From Palaemon carinicauda (taxonomy: Eukaryota > Arthropoda > Malacostraca > Decapoda > Palaemonidae): a stretch of 64,000 nt of DNA. This document shows positions 37,359-47,072 of the stretch, one piece after another. The stretch's first letter is position 1. Every line of letters begins with the position of its first letter. A program made the position numbers and the translations under genes. The notes under the pieces are model-generated. The model was not told the origin of the DNA. It searched no databases and was given only the letters and a program-made list of their open reading frames with translations. The DNA is taken from contig NC_090759.1 in assembly GCF_036898095.1 (NCBI RefSeq), forward strand, positions 18,580,240 through 18,644,239, in the 5' to 3' direction.

Positions 37359-37584
37359 CTGTGATGCAAACTTTGTAGAGTGGTCTCATTGGTTGATCTC
37401 TGGCATCACCTGGGATGTAATCTCCAAGGCCAATGGTTGTAAGAGAGATGAAACAGTAGTAAAGCGAATCTAGGAAGTCCCAGCCAGGTTCTAATTTGGC
37501 AAAAATCAGTGATGGGAAGACCATAAAGAGTAAAAGAGAAATAATCCCAACGATGCCAAGGTGAAACACTCTGATGTTGAATGG
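37359..37584 (-). CDS. K2P channel exon 4 (TM3, second pore)
   Basis: 226 nt, phase 0 to 1, acceptor TTGCAG and donor CACAG|GTATTT. It encodes TM3 (about 225-248, HLGIVGIISLLLFMVFPSLI), the second pore helix WDFLDSLYYCFISLTTI and the second filter GLGD (270-273). It ends with the start of TM4 (LYKVCIT). The GLG filter in the second pore, paired with GYG in the first, is the normal combination for TWIK-type subunits. Confidence 0.96.
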
Positions 37585-38127
37585 CTGCAACAGCAAAAGG
37601 GACAAAATTACTCTTCCGCTAAAAATTTTTAAAATTATATAAAAATGTAACAATAATAGTACTGTACTTTACATAACAAACCGCTATATGTCACTCTATA
37701 AATGCTAAATATATAGAAATACTTTAGCAGATTTTGTTACTCTGAATTAGGTACATGCAAGTGTCCTATAATTTTATAAGCCATACTACTGTAAACTATC
37801 TTCAAAAATATATATTTTCCCATATGTTTTCATAACATAGGGTTTATTTTAAAATATGTTTTATATGCAGCATCCAAGTTACCATTTTTATCTACAAGAT
37901 AATAGGTTAATTTTATTCTAAAACTGAATTGCACAAACCAAAGAATCTAATGATGAAAGGTACACTTGAAATGTTGGCATTGTTTTAGCAATACTGAATT
38001 TTCAACTACAATATTAAAAACAATAATTCAAATATACTAATTTAAATTCATACTAGTAATCAAACTTTTAAAAAGTATTTGAAATGTATGATCAAATAAA
38101 TTCTTACTTTGATCTGAAGCCACTTAC
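37585..38127 (-). other. Intron 3 of the K2P channel gene
   Basis: A 543-bp A/T-rich intron with GTAAGT donor (minus strand, at 38127) and TTGCAG acceptor. No repeat is seen in it, in contrast to the two flanking large introns. Confidence 0.85.
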
Positions 38128-38300
38128 CTGGTACAGATGGCCTAATTTTGAGTTAAGCCAATACAATAACCAAGTGGCTGGGATAAGAAGTCGCTCTACC
38201 AATGCTGTCAGTAGAATAAACGTCATAGGAATACCAATTACTGCATATATGATACAGAAAATCTTTCCTCCTTCCGATAATGGATGTACATGTCCATATC
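38128..38300 (-). CDS. K2P channel exon 3 (first filter, TM2)
   Basis: 173 nt, phase 1 to 0, acceptor TTACAG and donor CAG|GTAAGT. It encodes the first selectivity filter GYG (residues 161-163) followed by HVHPLSEGGKIFCIIYAVIG, the highly conserved start of TM2 in TWIK-type channels, then IPMTFILLTALVERLL and the cytosolic TM2-TM3 linker ending LGHLYQ at residue 218. About 280 bp separate it from the left terminus of DIRS copy C, which lies in the preceding intron. Confidence 0.95.
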
Positions 38301-38584
38301 CTGTAACCCAAATCAATTATTACTACAAATATCATTCAAATTACGTAATACTAATTTTAACTTTGAAAAAACTACTCTATTTTCTAACATCTAAAAAAGG
38401 ACAACACAATTATGTAAAACCAATCAGCTGTGCATAAACTGTAATTATTAAGAAGATAATTTAAAGAAGTACAGTTCTGTACTACAGTATTTAAATATAA
38501 ATGTACATATTGAAATGTAATTGACTGTTTTTTAAAAGCACACTAGAATTACAGCTGCATTGGTCACTCATACTGAAGAAACAT

Positions 38585-38913
38585 GTTATTTTCATTAGTA
38601 AAATAAATTTTTGAATATACTTACCCGATGATCATGTAGCTGTCAACTCCGTTGCCCGACAGAAATCTACGGTCGGGATACGCCAGCGATCGCTATCCAG
38701 GTGGGGGTGTACTCAACAGCGCCATCTGTGGTCAGGTACTCAAGTACTTCTTGTCAACAAGAACTCAATTTTCTCCTCGGTCCACTGGTTCTCTATGGGG
38801 AGGAAGGGCGGGTTCTTTAATTCATGATCATCGGGTAAGTATATTCAAAAATTTATTTTACTAATGAAAATAACATTTTTCAATATTAATCTTACCCGAT
38901 GATCATGTAGCTG
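38585..38913. repeat. Left inverted repeat and internal complementary region of DIRS copy C
   Basis: The left terminus (TTATTTTCATTAGTAAAATA... CTTACCCGATGATCATGTAG) is followed by the inverted repeat to 38776. At 38833-38880 the reverse complement of the terminus appears (GGGTAAGTATATTCAAAAAT... ACTAATGAAAATAAC), directly fused to TTTTTCAATATTAATCTTAC, the inward reading of the right terminus. This is the head-to-tail junction of the element's two ends, stored internally. Confidence 0.93.
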
Positions 38914-39312
38914 ATTCACACCCAGGGTGGTGGGTGGAGACCAGCATACATGTTAACAAAGAAGCTAAGTATCCCGTATTTCATTTTATTAGTTATTCAA
39001 AATAACAAACATAAAATAAATAAGTACCTGGTAAGGAAGTCGACTTGAACCATTACTCTGCCTTTATTAAGTACGTCTTCCTTACTGAGCGTAGCGGTCC
39101 TCTTAGGATGCTGAACGACTCTTAGGTGCTGAAGTATAAAGGGCTGCAACCCATACTAAAGGACCTCATCACAACCTCTAACCTAGGCGCTTCTCAAGAA
39201 AGAATTGACCACCCGCCAAATCAACCAGGATGCGGAAGGCTTCTTAGCCGACCGTACAACCCAAAAACAACAATAAAAAGTATTCAAGAGAAAGGTTAAA
39301 AAGGTTATGGGA

Positions 39313-42216
39313 TTATGGGAATGTAGTGGCTGAGTCCTCACCTACTACTGCACTCGCTGCTACGAATGGTCCCAGGGTGTAGCAGTTCTCGTAAAGAGAC
39401 TGGACATCTTTGAGATAGAATGATGCGAACACTGACTTGCTTCTCCAATAGGTTGCATCCATAACACTCTGCAGAGAACGGTTCTGTTTGAAGGCCACTG
39501 AAGTAGCCACAGCTCTCACTTCATGTGTCCTTACCTTCAGCAAAGCAAGGTCTTCTTCCTTCAGATGAGAATGTGCTTCTCTAATCAGAAGCCTGATGTA
39601 GTAAGAAACTGCGTTCTTAGACATTGGTAGAGAAGGCTTCTTGATGGCACACCATAAGGCTTCTGATTGTCCTCGTAAAGGTTTTGACCTTCTTAGATAG
39701 TACCTAAGAGCTCTAACTGGGCAAAGTACTCTCTCCAGTTCGTTCCCCACCAAGTTGGACAGGCTTGGGATCTCGAACGACTTAGGCCAAGGACGTGAAG
39801 GAAGCTCGTTTTTAGCCAAAAAACCGAGCTGCAAGGAACATGTAGCCGTTTCAGATGTGAAACCTATGTTCCTGCTGAAGGCGTGGATCTCACTTACTCT
39901 TTTAGCTGTTGCTAAGCACACGAGGAAAAGAGTTTTTAATGTGAGGTCCTTAAAAGAGGCTGATTGGAGCGGTTCAAATCTTGATGACATAAGGAACCTT
40001 AGGACCACGTCTAGATTCCAGCCTGGAGTGGACAACCGACGTTCCTTTGAGGTCTCAAAAGACCTAAGGAGGTCCTGTAGATCTTTGTTGGTGGAAAGAT
40101 CCAAGCCTCTGTGGCGGAAAACCGCTGCCAACATACTTCTGTAACCCTTGATCGTAGGAGCTGATAGGGATCTAACGTTCCTTAGATGTAACAGGAAGTC
40201 AGCAATCTGGGTTACAGTGGTACTGGTTGAGGAAACTGCATTGGCCTTGCACCAGCTTCGGAAGACTTCCCATTTAGACTGATAGACTCTGAGAGTGGAT
40301 GTCCTCCTTGCTCTGGCAATCGCTCTGGCTGCCTCCTTCGAAAAGCCTCTAGCTCTTGAGAGTCTTTCGATAGTCTGAAGGCAGTCAGACGAAGAGCGTG
40401 GAGGTTTGGGTGTACCTTCTTTACGTGAGGTTGACGCAGAAGGTCCACTCTTAGAGGAAGAGTCCTGGGAACGTCGACCAGCCATTGCAGTACCTCTGTG
40501 AACCATTCTCTCGCGGGCCAGAGGGGAGCAACCAACGTCAGCCGTGTCCCTTTGTGAGAGGCGAACTTCTGAAGTACCCTGTTGACAATCTTGAACGGCG
40601 GGAATGCATACAGGTCGAGATGGGACCAATCCAGCAGAAAGGCATCCACGTGAACTGCTGCTGGGTCTGGAATCGGAGAACAATACAACGGGAGCCTCTT
40701 GGTCATCGAGGTAGCGAACAGATCTATGGTTGGCTGACCCCACAGGGCCCAAAGTCTGCTGCAAACATTCTTGTGAAGGGTCCACTCTGTGGGGATGACC
40801 TGACCCTTCCGGCTGAGGCGATCTGCCATGACATTCATATCGCCCTGAATGAACCTCGTTACCAGCGTGAGCTTTCGATCTTTTGACCAAATGAGGAGGT
40901 CCCTTGCGATCTCGAACAACTTCCTCGAATGAGTCCCTCCCTGCTTGGAGATGTAAGCCAAGGCTGTGGTGTTGTCGGAGTTCACCTCCACCACCTTGTT
41001 TAGCTGGAGGGACTTGAAGTTTATCAAGGCCAGATGAACCGCCAACAACTCCTTGCAATTGATGTGAAGTGTCCTTTGCTCCTGATTCCATGTTCCCGAG
41101 CATTCCTGTCCGTCCAATGTCGCACCCCAGCCCGTGTCTGATGCGTCCGAGAAGAGACGGTGGTCGGGGGTCTGAACAGCCAAAGGTAGACCTTCCTTGA
41201 GAAGAATGCTGTTCTTCCACCACGTTAGAGTAGACCTCATCTCTTCGGAAACAGGAACTGAGACCGTCTCTAGCGTCATGTCCTTTATCCAGTGAGCAGC
41301 TAGATGATACTGAATGGGGCGGAGGTGGAGTCTCCCTAACTCGATGAACAGGGCCAGCGATGAAAGTGTCCCTGTTAGGCTCATCCACTGCCTGACTGAG
41401 CATCGGTTCCTTCTCAGCATGCTCTGGATGCATTCTAGGGCTTGGTTGATCCTTGGGGCCGACGGAAAAGCCCGAAAAGCTCGACTCTGAATCTCCATAC
41501 CCAGGTAGACAATGGTCTGGGATGGGACGAGCTGGGACTTCTCTAAATTGACCAGGAGGCCCAGTTCCTTGGTCAGATCCATAGTCCATCTGAGATTCTC
41601 CAGACAGTGACGACTTGTGGGAGCTCTTAAAAGCCAGTCGTCTAAATAGAGGGAGGCTCTGATGTCTGCCAAGTGAAGGAATTTCGCAATATTCCTCATC
41701 AGTCTGGTAAACACAAGAGGTGCCGTGCTTAGGCCAAAGCACAGGGCTTGGAACTGGTACACAACCTTTCCAAAGACGAATCTTAGGAAAGGTTGGGAGT
41801 CTGGATGGATGGGGACGTGAAAGTATGCGTCTTTCAGGTCTAACGAGACCATCCAGTCCTCCTGCCTGACCGCTGCTAGGACCGACTTCGTCGTCTCCAT
41901 CGTGAACGTCTGCTTGGTGACAAAAGCATTGAGAGCACTGACGTCCAGCACCGGTCTCCAACCTCCTGTCTTCTTGGCTACCAGGAAGAGACGGTTGTAA
42001 AAGCCCGGGGATTGATGATCCCGGACTATGACCACCGCTTCCTTTTGTAGCAAGAGCGACACCTCTTGTTGCAACGCTAGCCTCTTGTCCTTCTCCTTGT
42101 AGTTGGGAGAGAGGTTGATGGGAGATGTAGCTAGAGGGGGATTGCGGCAGAACGGAATTCTGTATCCCTCCCTTAGCCACTTCACAGACTGAGCGTCTGC
42201 ACCTCTGCTCTCCCAA
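39313..42216 (-). CDS. Tyrosine recombinase ORF of DIRS copy C
   Basis: 967 open codons. The recognisable recombinase occupies about residues 600-967: an N-terminal helical domain (TLRVYQSKWEVFRSWCKANA; IADFLLHLRNVRSLSAPTIK), then the catalytic core with Arg773 (TAKRVSEIHAF), the HxxR box His898-Arg901 (RTHEVRAV), Trp924 and Tyr934 (FASFYLKDVQ). The whole R-HxxR-W-Y set is present, so an active enzyme is plausible. The first 600 codons overlap the RT/RNase H frame and have no recognisable domain; they are Ser/Gly/Arg-rich. Translation may start internally or by another mechanism; the start at 42216 is only the limit of the open frame. The role would be integration of the circular intermediate. 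Confidence 0.88.
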   Translation of the reverse strand: MGEQRCRRSVCEVAKGGIQNSVLPQSPSSYISHQPLSQLQGEGQEASVATRGVALATKGSGGHSPGSSIPGLLQPSLPGSQEDRRLETGAGRQCSQCFCHQADVHDGDDEVGPSSGQAGGLDGLVRPERRILSRPHPSRLPTFPKIRLWKGCVPVPSPVLWPKHGTSCVYQTDEEYCEIPSLGRHQSLPLFRRLAFKSSHKSSLSGESQMDYGSDQGTGPPGQFREVPARPIPDHCLPGYGDSESSFSGFSVGPKDQPSPRMHPEHAEKEPMLSQAVDEPNRDTFIAGPVHRVRETPPPPHSVSSSCSLDKGHDARDGLSSCFRRDEVYSNVVEEQHSSQGRSTFGCSDPRPPSLLGRIRHGLGCDIGRTGMLGNMESGAKDTSHQLQGVVGGSSGLDKLQVPPAKQGGGGELRQHHSLGLHLQAGRDSFEEVVRDRKGPPHLVKRSKAHAGNEVHSGRYECHGRSPQPEGSGHPHRVDPSQECLQQTLGPVGSANHRSVRYLDDQEAPVVLFSDSRPSSSSRGCLSAGLVPSRPVCIPAVQDCQQGTSEVRLSQRDTADVGCSPLARERMVHRGTAMAGRRSQDSSSKSGPSASTSRKEGTPKPPRSSSDCLQTIERLSRARGFSKEAARAIARARRTSTLRVYQSKWEVFRSWCKANAVSSTSTTVTQIADFLLHLRNVRSLSAPTIKGYRSMLAAVFRHRGLDLSTNKDLQDLLRSFETSKERRLSTPGWNLDVVLRFLMSSRFEPLQSASFKDLTLKTLFLVCLATAKRVSEIHAFSRNIGFTSETATCSLQLGFLAKNELPSRPWPKSFEIPSLSNLVGNELERVLCPVRALRYYLRRSKPLRGQSEALWCAIKKPSLPMSKNAVSYYIRLLIREAHSHLKEEDLALLKVRTHEVRAVATSVAFKQNRSLQSVMDATYWRSKSVFASFYLKDVQSLYENCYTLGPFVAASAVVGEDSATTFP

Positions 42217-42398
42217 GCTTGCCAGAAGGTCTTGAGTCTGGCTCCTACTGCTGTCTGGAGAGGAAGGCAGTCAAAACTTGCCTTTTGCGGACTTGGAACC
42301 CTTCTTGGACTTGCCACGGTGACTGTCTGCACGGGTACCTCCTCTGCTGGAGGTTCTGCCACGAAAGGGCGGGATGAACCTAGAAGCAGGTGTATCAA
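40212..42398 (-). CDS. Reverse transcriptase / RNase H ORF of DIRS copy C
   Basis: 728 open codons. The RT shows LFLVAKKTGGWRPVLDVS (about 137-154), LDLKDAYFHVPIHP (186-199), ALCFGLSTAPLVF and the active site YLDDW (251-255). RNase H has the acidic residues Asp418 (LFSDAS), Glu450 (CKELLAV), Asp475 (NSDNTT) and Asp526 (ADRLSR). The C-terminal part (WGQPTIDLFATS, DAFLLDW, YAFPPF, LVAPLWPAREWF) is the domain that follows RNase H in DIRS elements and has been compared with DNA adenine methyltransferases; that activity is unproven. The frame overlaps the end of Gag by about 130 nt and the recombinase frame by 2 kb. Confidence 0.92.
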   Translation of the reverse strand: MIHLLLGSSRPFVAEPPAEEVPVQTVTVASPRRVPSPQKASFDCLPLQTAVGARLKTFWQAWESRGADAQSVKWLREGYRIPFCRNPPLATSPINLSPNYKEKDKRLALQQEVSLLLQKEAVVIVRDHQSPGFYNRLFLVAKKTGGWRPVLDVSALNAFVTKQTFTMETTKSVLAAVRQEDWMVSLDLKDAYFHVPIHPDSQPFLRFVFGKVVYQFQALCFGLSTAPLVFTRLMRNIAKFLHLADIRASLYLDDWLLRAPTSRHCLENLRWTMDLTKELGLLVNLEKSQLVPSQTIVYLGMEIQSRAFRAFPSAPRINQALECIQSMLRRNRCSVRQWMSLTGTLSSLALFIELGRLHLRPIQYHLAAHWIKDMTLETVSVPVSEEMRSTLTWWKNSILLKEGLPLAVQTPDHRLFSDASDTGWGATLDGQECSGTWNQEQRTLHINCKELLAVHLALINFKSLQLNKVVEVNSDNTTALAYISKQGGTHSRKLFEIARDLLIWSKDRKLTLVTRFIQGDMNVMADRLSRKGQVIPTEWTLHKNVCSRLWALWGQPTIDLFATSMTKRLPLYCSPIPDPAAVHVDAFLLDWSHLDLYAFPPFKIVNRVLQKFASHKGTRLTLVAPLWPAREWFTEVLQWLVDVPRTLPLRVDLLRQPHVKKVHPNLHALRLTAFRLSKDSQELEAFRRRQPERLPEQGGHPLSESISLNGKSSEAGARPMQFPQPVPL

Positions 42399-44747
42399 CT
42401 GCTGCAGGGCGGAAGGGTCTAGGCACGGAAGGTAAGGTTTTAGCCTTACGTGCAGAAGAAGCCATCAGATCATGAGTATCCTTCTGGATAAGTGAGGCAG
42501 CCATCCCCTTAATCAACTCCTCCGGAAACAGACACTTGGAGAGAGGAGCAAACAACAACTCTGACTTCTGGCAAGGAGTGATACCAGCAGATAAGAAGGA
42601 GCAAAGATGTTCTCTCTTCTTGAGGACTCCTGATACATATGAAGCCGCAAGTTCACCAGACCCATCCCGAATTGCCTTGTCCATGCTAGACATGATCAGC
42701 ATGGCCGAGTCCTTATCTGAAGGGGAAGTCTTCCTGCTTAAGGCTCCCAAACACCAATCGAGGAAGTTGAATATCTCGAAGGCACGAAAGACTCCCTTCA
42801 ACAGATGATCTAGATCGGAAAAGGACCAGCAGATCTTCGAACGTCTCATAGCCAACCTGCGGGGAGAGTCAACCAGACTTGAGAAGTCGGCCTGGGCAGA
42901 GGCAGGAACCCCCAAGCCAGGTTCCTCTCCCGTGGCATACCAGACGCTCGACTTAGAAGCAAGCTTGGGAGGAGGAAACACAAAAGAGGTCCTTCCCAGT
43001 TGCTTCTTGGAATGCAACCAGTCCCCCATAACCCTCAAAGCTCTCCTAGATGATCTGGCGAGAACAAGCTTGGTGAAGGCAGGCGCAGCAGACTGCATGC
43101 CCAGAGCAAACTCGGAGGGAGGAGAACGAGGGGTTGCAGACACAAAATGCTCAGGATACAAGTCCCTGAACAAGGCAAGGACTTTGCGAAGGTCTAAGGA
43201 GGGTGGCGAAGACTTGTGTCCTTCAACATCAGAGTGAGGTTCATCCAGATGAGCAGCTTCATCATCCAATACATCATCATCCGAAAGTTGAGTTGTGAGT
43301 GGCAAAGGCAGAGCAGCAAGCTGAACGGCTGAATCCTGCAGAATGGGTGCATGCGTACCTGCGGGTCCAACATCATGCCTCTGCTGGACAGTCTGCGAGC
43401 TGGCAACAACAAAAGCAGAGGGCTGGTGTGTGGGAGGGGCTGCGGTGGGCTGAGGAGCATGCGGTATGGTATGCAGAGCATGCTGTAAGGTATGCGGCTC
43501 ATGCTGCATGGTATGCGGAGCATGCTGTAAGGTCTGCAGAGCATGCTGCATGGGCTGAGGAGAATGCCGCATAGTGCTGGAACCCGGCAACTCCTGATGC
43601 GGCAGCTCACGCATGTTAGCAGATGGTGCAGCAAGAACATGCGTCTGGCAGGGAGGACTGCGCATCGGTGGAGGAGCTCTCACAGGTGGGGTGTGGGAGC
43701 AGGCAGCCGCAGTATCTGCTGAACGCACAACCTCTGCGGGTTGTAGGTTAACAGGAGAGGTGTTAACCTTCTCGGCATGATACTCCTGCATGAATGCCGC
43801 AAGCTGAGACTGCATAGTCTGCAGCATGGACCACTTAGGGTCTACTGTGGTTGGAGCAACAACAGACGGAGCAGTAGCCTGTTGAGGGACCACTCTACCT
43901 CTCTTGGGAGGTGTGCAGTCATCAGATGACTGTGGCGAGTCCGAACTGACCCAGTGGCTACACCTGGGCCGTTGGACTAGCTCGGAAGGGACCTTACGTT
44001 TGAGCGGTCGTGAGACCTTGGTCCACCGTTTCCTCCTGGAAACCTCTTCCACAGACGAGGAATGTAAGGGCTCATCCGTCTGTATGTGGATGGGACGATC
44101 CTTAACAGATACGTCCGCAACCACTGAGGATACATCCGTGCGCCGATCAAGGCCTGCCGAACCCTTTGGTCCTTCGACATTGCTTCTCCCCTGGGCTTGG
44201 GAGCTTGCAAGAGGTCCCGGACTGGGAAGACGACTGGCACGCACAGATGTACCCTCATGCGCAACACTGACACTGACACTATGCACATCACTAGCACTAA
44301 CACTTCCCACTGCACTCTTCGCTTTCAGCTCTCTGACATCTGCCAAGAGCTGATTGCGGTCACTAACCAACGACTCCACCTTCTCACCGAGAGCCTGAAT
44401 GGCACGCAACATATCAGCCATTGCAGGCTGAGCACTCGTAGCAGGTTCGGGAGTCACCACCACAGGGGAAGGAAAAGGTTGAGGGGCATGGGGAGAGGAA
44501 AAATCCACAGAGTGAGAAGAACTCCTCCTATCTCTCTCCTTCTCTAACCTACGTGCATATCTAAGGAATTCGTTAAATCGAATTCCGAAAGCCCAGCACA
44601 TTCCCCACATCGATCTTCCAATTGACAGGATTTACCCCTACAATTGGAACATACGGTGTGAGGATCTATAGAGGCCTTCGGAAGACGCCTAGTACAAGTC
44701 CTAACACTACACTGCCTGTATTTAGGAACTTGGGAATGGTCAGACAT
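42271..44747 (-). CDS. Gag-like ORF1 of DIRS copy C (one frameshift near 44590)
   Basis: The likely start is the ATG at 44747 (MSDHSQVPKYRQC). Residues 10-50 hold seven cysteines with spacing C-X4-C-X14-C-X2-C-X4-C-X5-C-X2-C including DPHTVC, a probable zinc-binding module. After EFD near 44590 the frame is lost; the -1 frame continues without a stop from 44610 to 42271 (FNEFLRYARRLEKERDRRSS). It passes a Ser/Pro/Gln-rich middle with heptad repeats (43455-43580), a helical region (FALGMQSAAPAFTKLVLARS; SFVFPPPKLASKSSVWYATG) and a basic tail (FRGRTSSRGGTRADSHRGKS). The protein would package element RNA. Whether the break is a mutation or a sequencing error cannot be told here. Confidence 0.8.
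43455..43580 (-). repeat. 21-bp tandem repeats encoding Gag heptads (copy C)
   Basis: Six units of 21 bp (starts at 43455, 43476, 43497, 43518, 43539, 43560) of the type GAGCATGCTGTAAGGTATGCG. On the minus strand they encode QHALQTL/QHAPHTM/QHEPHTL heptads. The unit keeps the reading frame, and differences between units keep His, Gln and Pro, so expansion occurred under frame constraint. Confidence 0.92.
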
Positions 44748-44960
44748 CTTGAATTTAGAAGTAGTCAAGGGGGAATTCCAAAATTAAGCAAAGTTCGTTA
44801 ACCAATAAATCAAATTAATTCCAAAAGCTTGCTAAGCTAAGGATAAAGCTTCCTGAACAGCGAAGGCTAAACTTTAGAGCAAATACATCACCAAATCGTG
44901 AACAAAAGACTCCAAAATCAACAGCGTATCCAAGTAGGTCTTGCCGGCGGCACGACAGAG

Positions 44961-45114
44961 GAAAAATTGAGTTCTTGTTGACAAGAAGTACTTGAGTACC
45001 TGACCACAGATGGCGCTGTTGAGTACACCCCCACCTGGATAGCGATCGCTGGCGTATCCCGACCGTAGATTTCTGTCGGGCAACGGAGTTGACAGCTACA
45101 TGATCATTGGGTAA
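44961..45114. repeat. Right inverted repeat of DIRS copy C
   Basis: The reverse complement of 38621-38776 with very few differences (for example CCCGATGATC on the left, CCCAATGATC on the right). The shared part runs from TTACCC to CTCAATTTT. Beyond it the extreme tips differ (TTTTGAATATA versus CAATATTAATC), as usual in DIRS elements where the internal region completes both ends. Confidence 0.93.
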
Positions 45115-45244
45115 GATTAATATTGAAAAAATAGTTTTGATACAATAAACCTTTTAAGTAGGAATTAATTTTAACCTATCTGTTAGAAGGGTGATGAAGC
45201 TTTCCCATGTATAGTAGTAATTAGTTACAGTACTTTGAAAAAAT

Positions 45245-46441
45245 TTTTTTTTTTAGAAACTTGTATTTTTACTCACTATACAAACCTGAGTCCTTTAATA
45301 AGAGTACTATACTTTCAGCGAAGCTGGGCAGGTCTGTTACAACTTTAACAAGGTGACAGTAGTTACTGCTGGGTAGCAAGGAAGCCCGGCCCACACGACA
45401 GGCCACCGAGTTCTTACTTTGACCTTCCCCATGAGACTCGCAGAGTGATTGAGGCAGGAAGTGAAACTAAAGGACTCAGGTTTGTACAGTATAGTTATAA
45501 AGGTTATAAAATGCTTAAAAGAATTTTAATTTATTCCTACAAACCCTCATCCTTTTAATAGGACACTTATCCTAAGGATGGAGGAAGTACTGTTTACCAA
45601 ACTCTCTGGTTTAATATCCGAGAAATTATCAAACACTTTAATCCTGTACAAGAGCAAAGTGATGCCTCTTGCTAACCTCCTAATGACCTGGGCATGAAGA
45701 TGCGGCAGGTGTTAGGCTAGTTCACTCACTATTAGGAACTGGTAGATGGCCAAGTAAAACCTATATCTGTATGGAGGATATGTTGACAAAATATATGGTC
45801 ATTATGAAAATGGACAGCATTCATTTGGCTATCATCCTTCTCATCTGGGAGGAAGGGGGAGAAACTTCTAAACAAAACTTATTTGCAAGACAAGTTGCTC
45901 GAACATGTGGCTCCCTACACCTAGCGTCCGATCCAGCAAACAACGGAGCTAATGCTGCACCCTAAGGAAGGGGAAGAAAAAAGGAACAGAAAGGCTAGTC
46001 TTGCACTGAAACTGCCTTTTCAGATGAGATGTTTATTGCCCTGTGAAGGAGTTAGGTTTGCTACAAATCCTGATGATCAACTACCACTTGGCCAAGGATA
46101 CTGGTATTCAGGGACCTGTGGGTATACTGCCATAGGCAAGGACAGAGACTTTTCTGTCATTACCACACTCTTCAAGAATTGCACTTATGACAGGTTATTC
46201 CTGAGAACTGGAGTAGTTCCGATATGTCTGACTTGTGCGCACAAATTCAGAATGGTTCCTTAGTCACCTCACCTGTAAGGAAAGGACATGTTGTTGTTTT
46301 ACAAACCCAGAAAGAAACAGTGCACTAGGATCTTCCTCTACTCCTTTTATTCCTGTAGGAGTAATGGTAGCGTCCTCACAGAACAGGGAGGAAAGTCATC
46401 GTGGTTGGTCGCCGCTAGTCACGTCTTCTAAGGAATAGCAC
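45245..46441 (-). mobile_element. DIRS relic (left end only)
   Basis: ACTATACAAACCTGAGTCCT at about 45275 is followed by ATACTTTCAGCGAAGCTGGG, then an inverted copy AAAGGACTCAGGTTTGTACA (45470) and TACAAACCCTCATCCTTTTA (45540): terminus plus internal complementary region of the same subfamily as 23655-25683. The rest (45600-46441) is collinear with parts of 24000-24720. There is no usable coding frame. A SINE-like repeat abuts it at 46442. Confidence 0.7.
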
Positions 46442-47067
46442 AGGTAGTAGGTTACCCAGGGCACCAGCCAACTATTGAGATATTACCGCTGGAGAGATAT
46501 TGGGTCTTTTGAGTAATATACTGGATCCCTCTCTTTGGTTACAGCTTATTTCTCTTTTACCTACACATATATTGAATAATCTGGCCTTTTCTTTCCACAT
46601 TCTCCTTTATGTTCTCATACACCTGACAACACTGAGATTCCCCAAAAATTCTTCTTTGCTCAAGCGGTTAACTACTACACTGTAATTGTTAAGTGGCTCT
46701 TTTCCACTTGGCAAGGGTAGAAGAGACTTTAGCTACAGTAAGAAGCTCTTCTAGGAGAAGGACACTCCAAAATCAAACCACTGTTCTCTAGTCTTGGGTA
46801 GTGCCAAAGCCTCTGTACCATGGTCTTCCACTGTCTTGGGTTAGAGTTCTCTTTCTTGAGGATAAACTCAGGCATACTAATGTATCTTATTTCTCTTCCT
46901 CTTTTTTTTTTTTAAGTTTTATAGTTTATATATGAAAAATGTATTTTAATGTTGTTAGTGTTGTCAAAATACTGTATTTTAATTGTTGATTACTTCTCTT
47001 GTTGTTTATTTATCACGTTATTTTGTTTCTTCACTGGGCTATGTTCCCCTGTTGGAGCCCTTATGGT
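46442..47067 (+). mobile_element. SINE-like repeat, copy 2 (5' part, split by Copia)
   Basis: Starts AGGTAGTAGGTTACCCAGGG and follows copy 1 (27726-28403) through CTTCACTGGGCTATGTTCCC to TTATGGTTATAG at 47072, where the Copia LTR begins. The remaining 3' end (TATAGCATCCTGCTTTTCCA) resumes at 59733 on the far side of the Copia element. Divergence from copy 1 is about 15% by eye. Confidence 0.85.
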
Positions 47068-47072
47068 TATAG

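Larger units (their letters stand above)
38585..45136 (-). mobile_element. DIRS-like retrotransposon, copy C (nearly intact)
   Basis: 6.55 kb. Terminal inverted repeats of about 155 bp (38621-38776 and 44961-45114) are nearly identical. The internal complementary region is at 38823-38913. The trinucleotide GTT is present at both insertion borders (38585-38587; 45134-45136) and at the joined-end sequence in the internal region, as expected for recombinase integration without a target duplication. Minus-strand genes: Gag (44747-42271, one frameshift), RT/RNase H (42398-40212, open) and tyrosine recombinase (42216-39313, open). The element lies in intron 2 of the channel gene, on the same strand as the gene. 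It is the youngest-looking DIRS copy in the window. Confidence 0.93.

Noticed and set aside
39755..44547. Plus-strand open frames of 90-150 codons opposite DIRS copy C
   Set aside because: Shadows of the minus-strand Gag, RT and recombinase frames.
44580..44610. Programmed -1 frameshift in DIRS copy C Gag
   Set aside because: No canonical slippery heptamer or clear downstream pseudoknot; a simple one-base indel is more likely, so it is listed only as a break to check.
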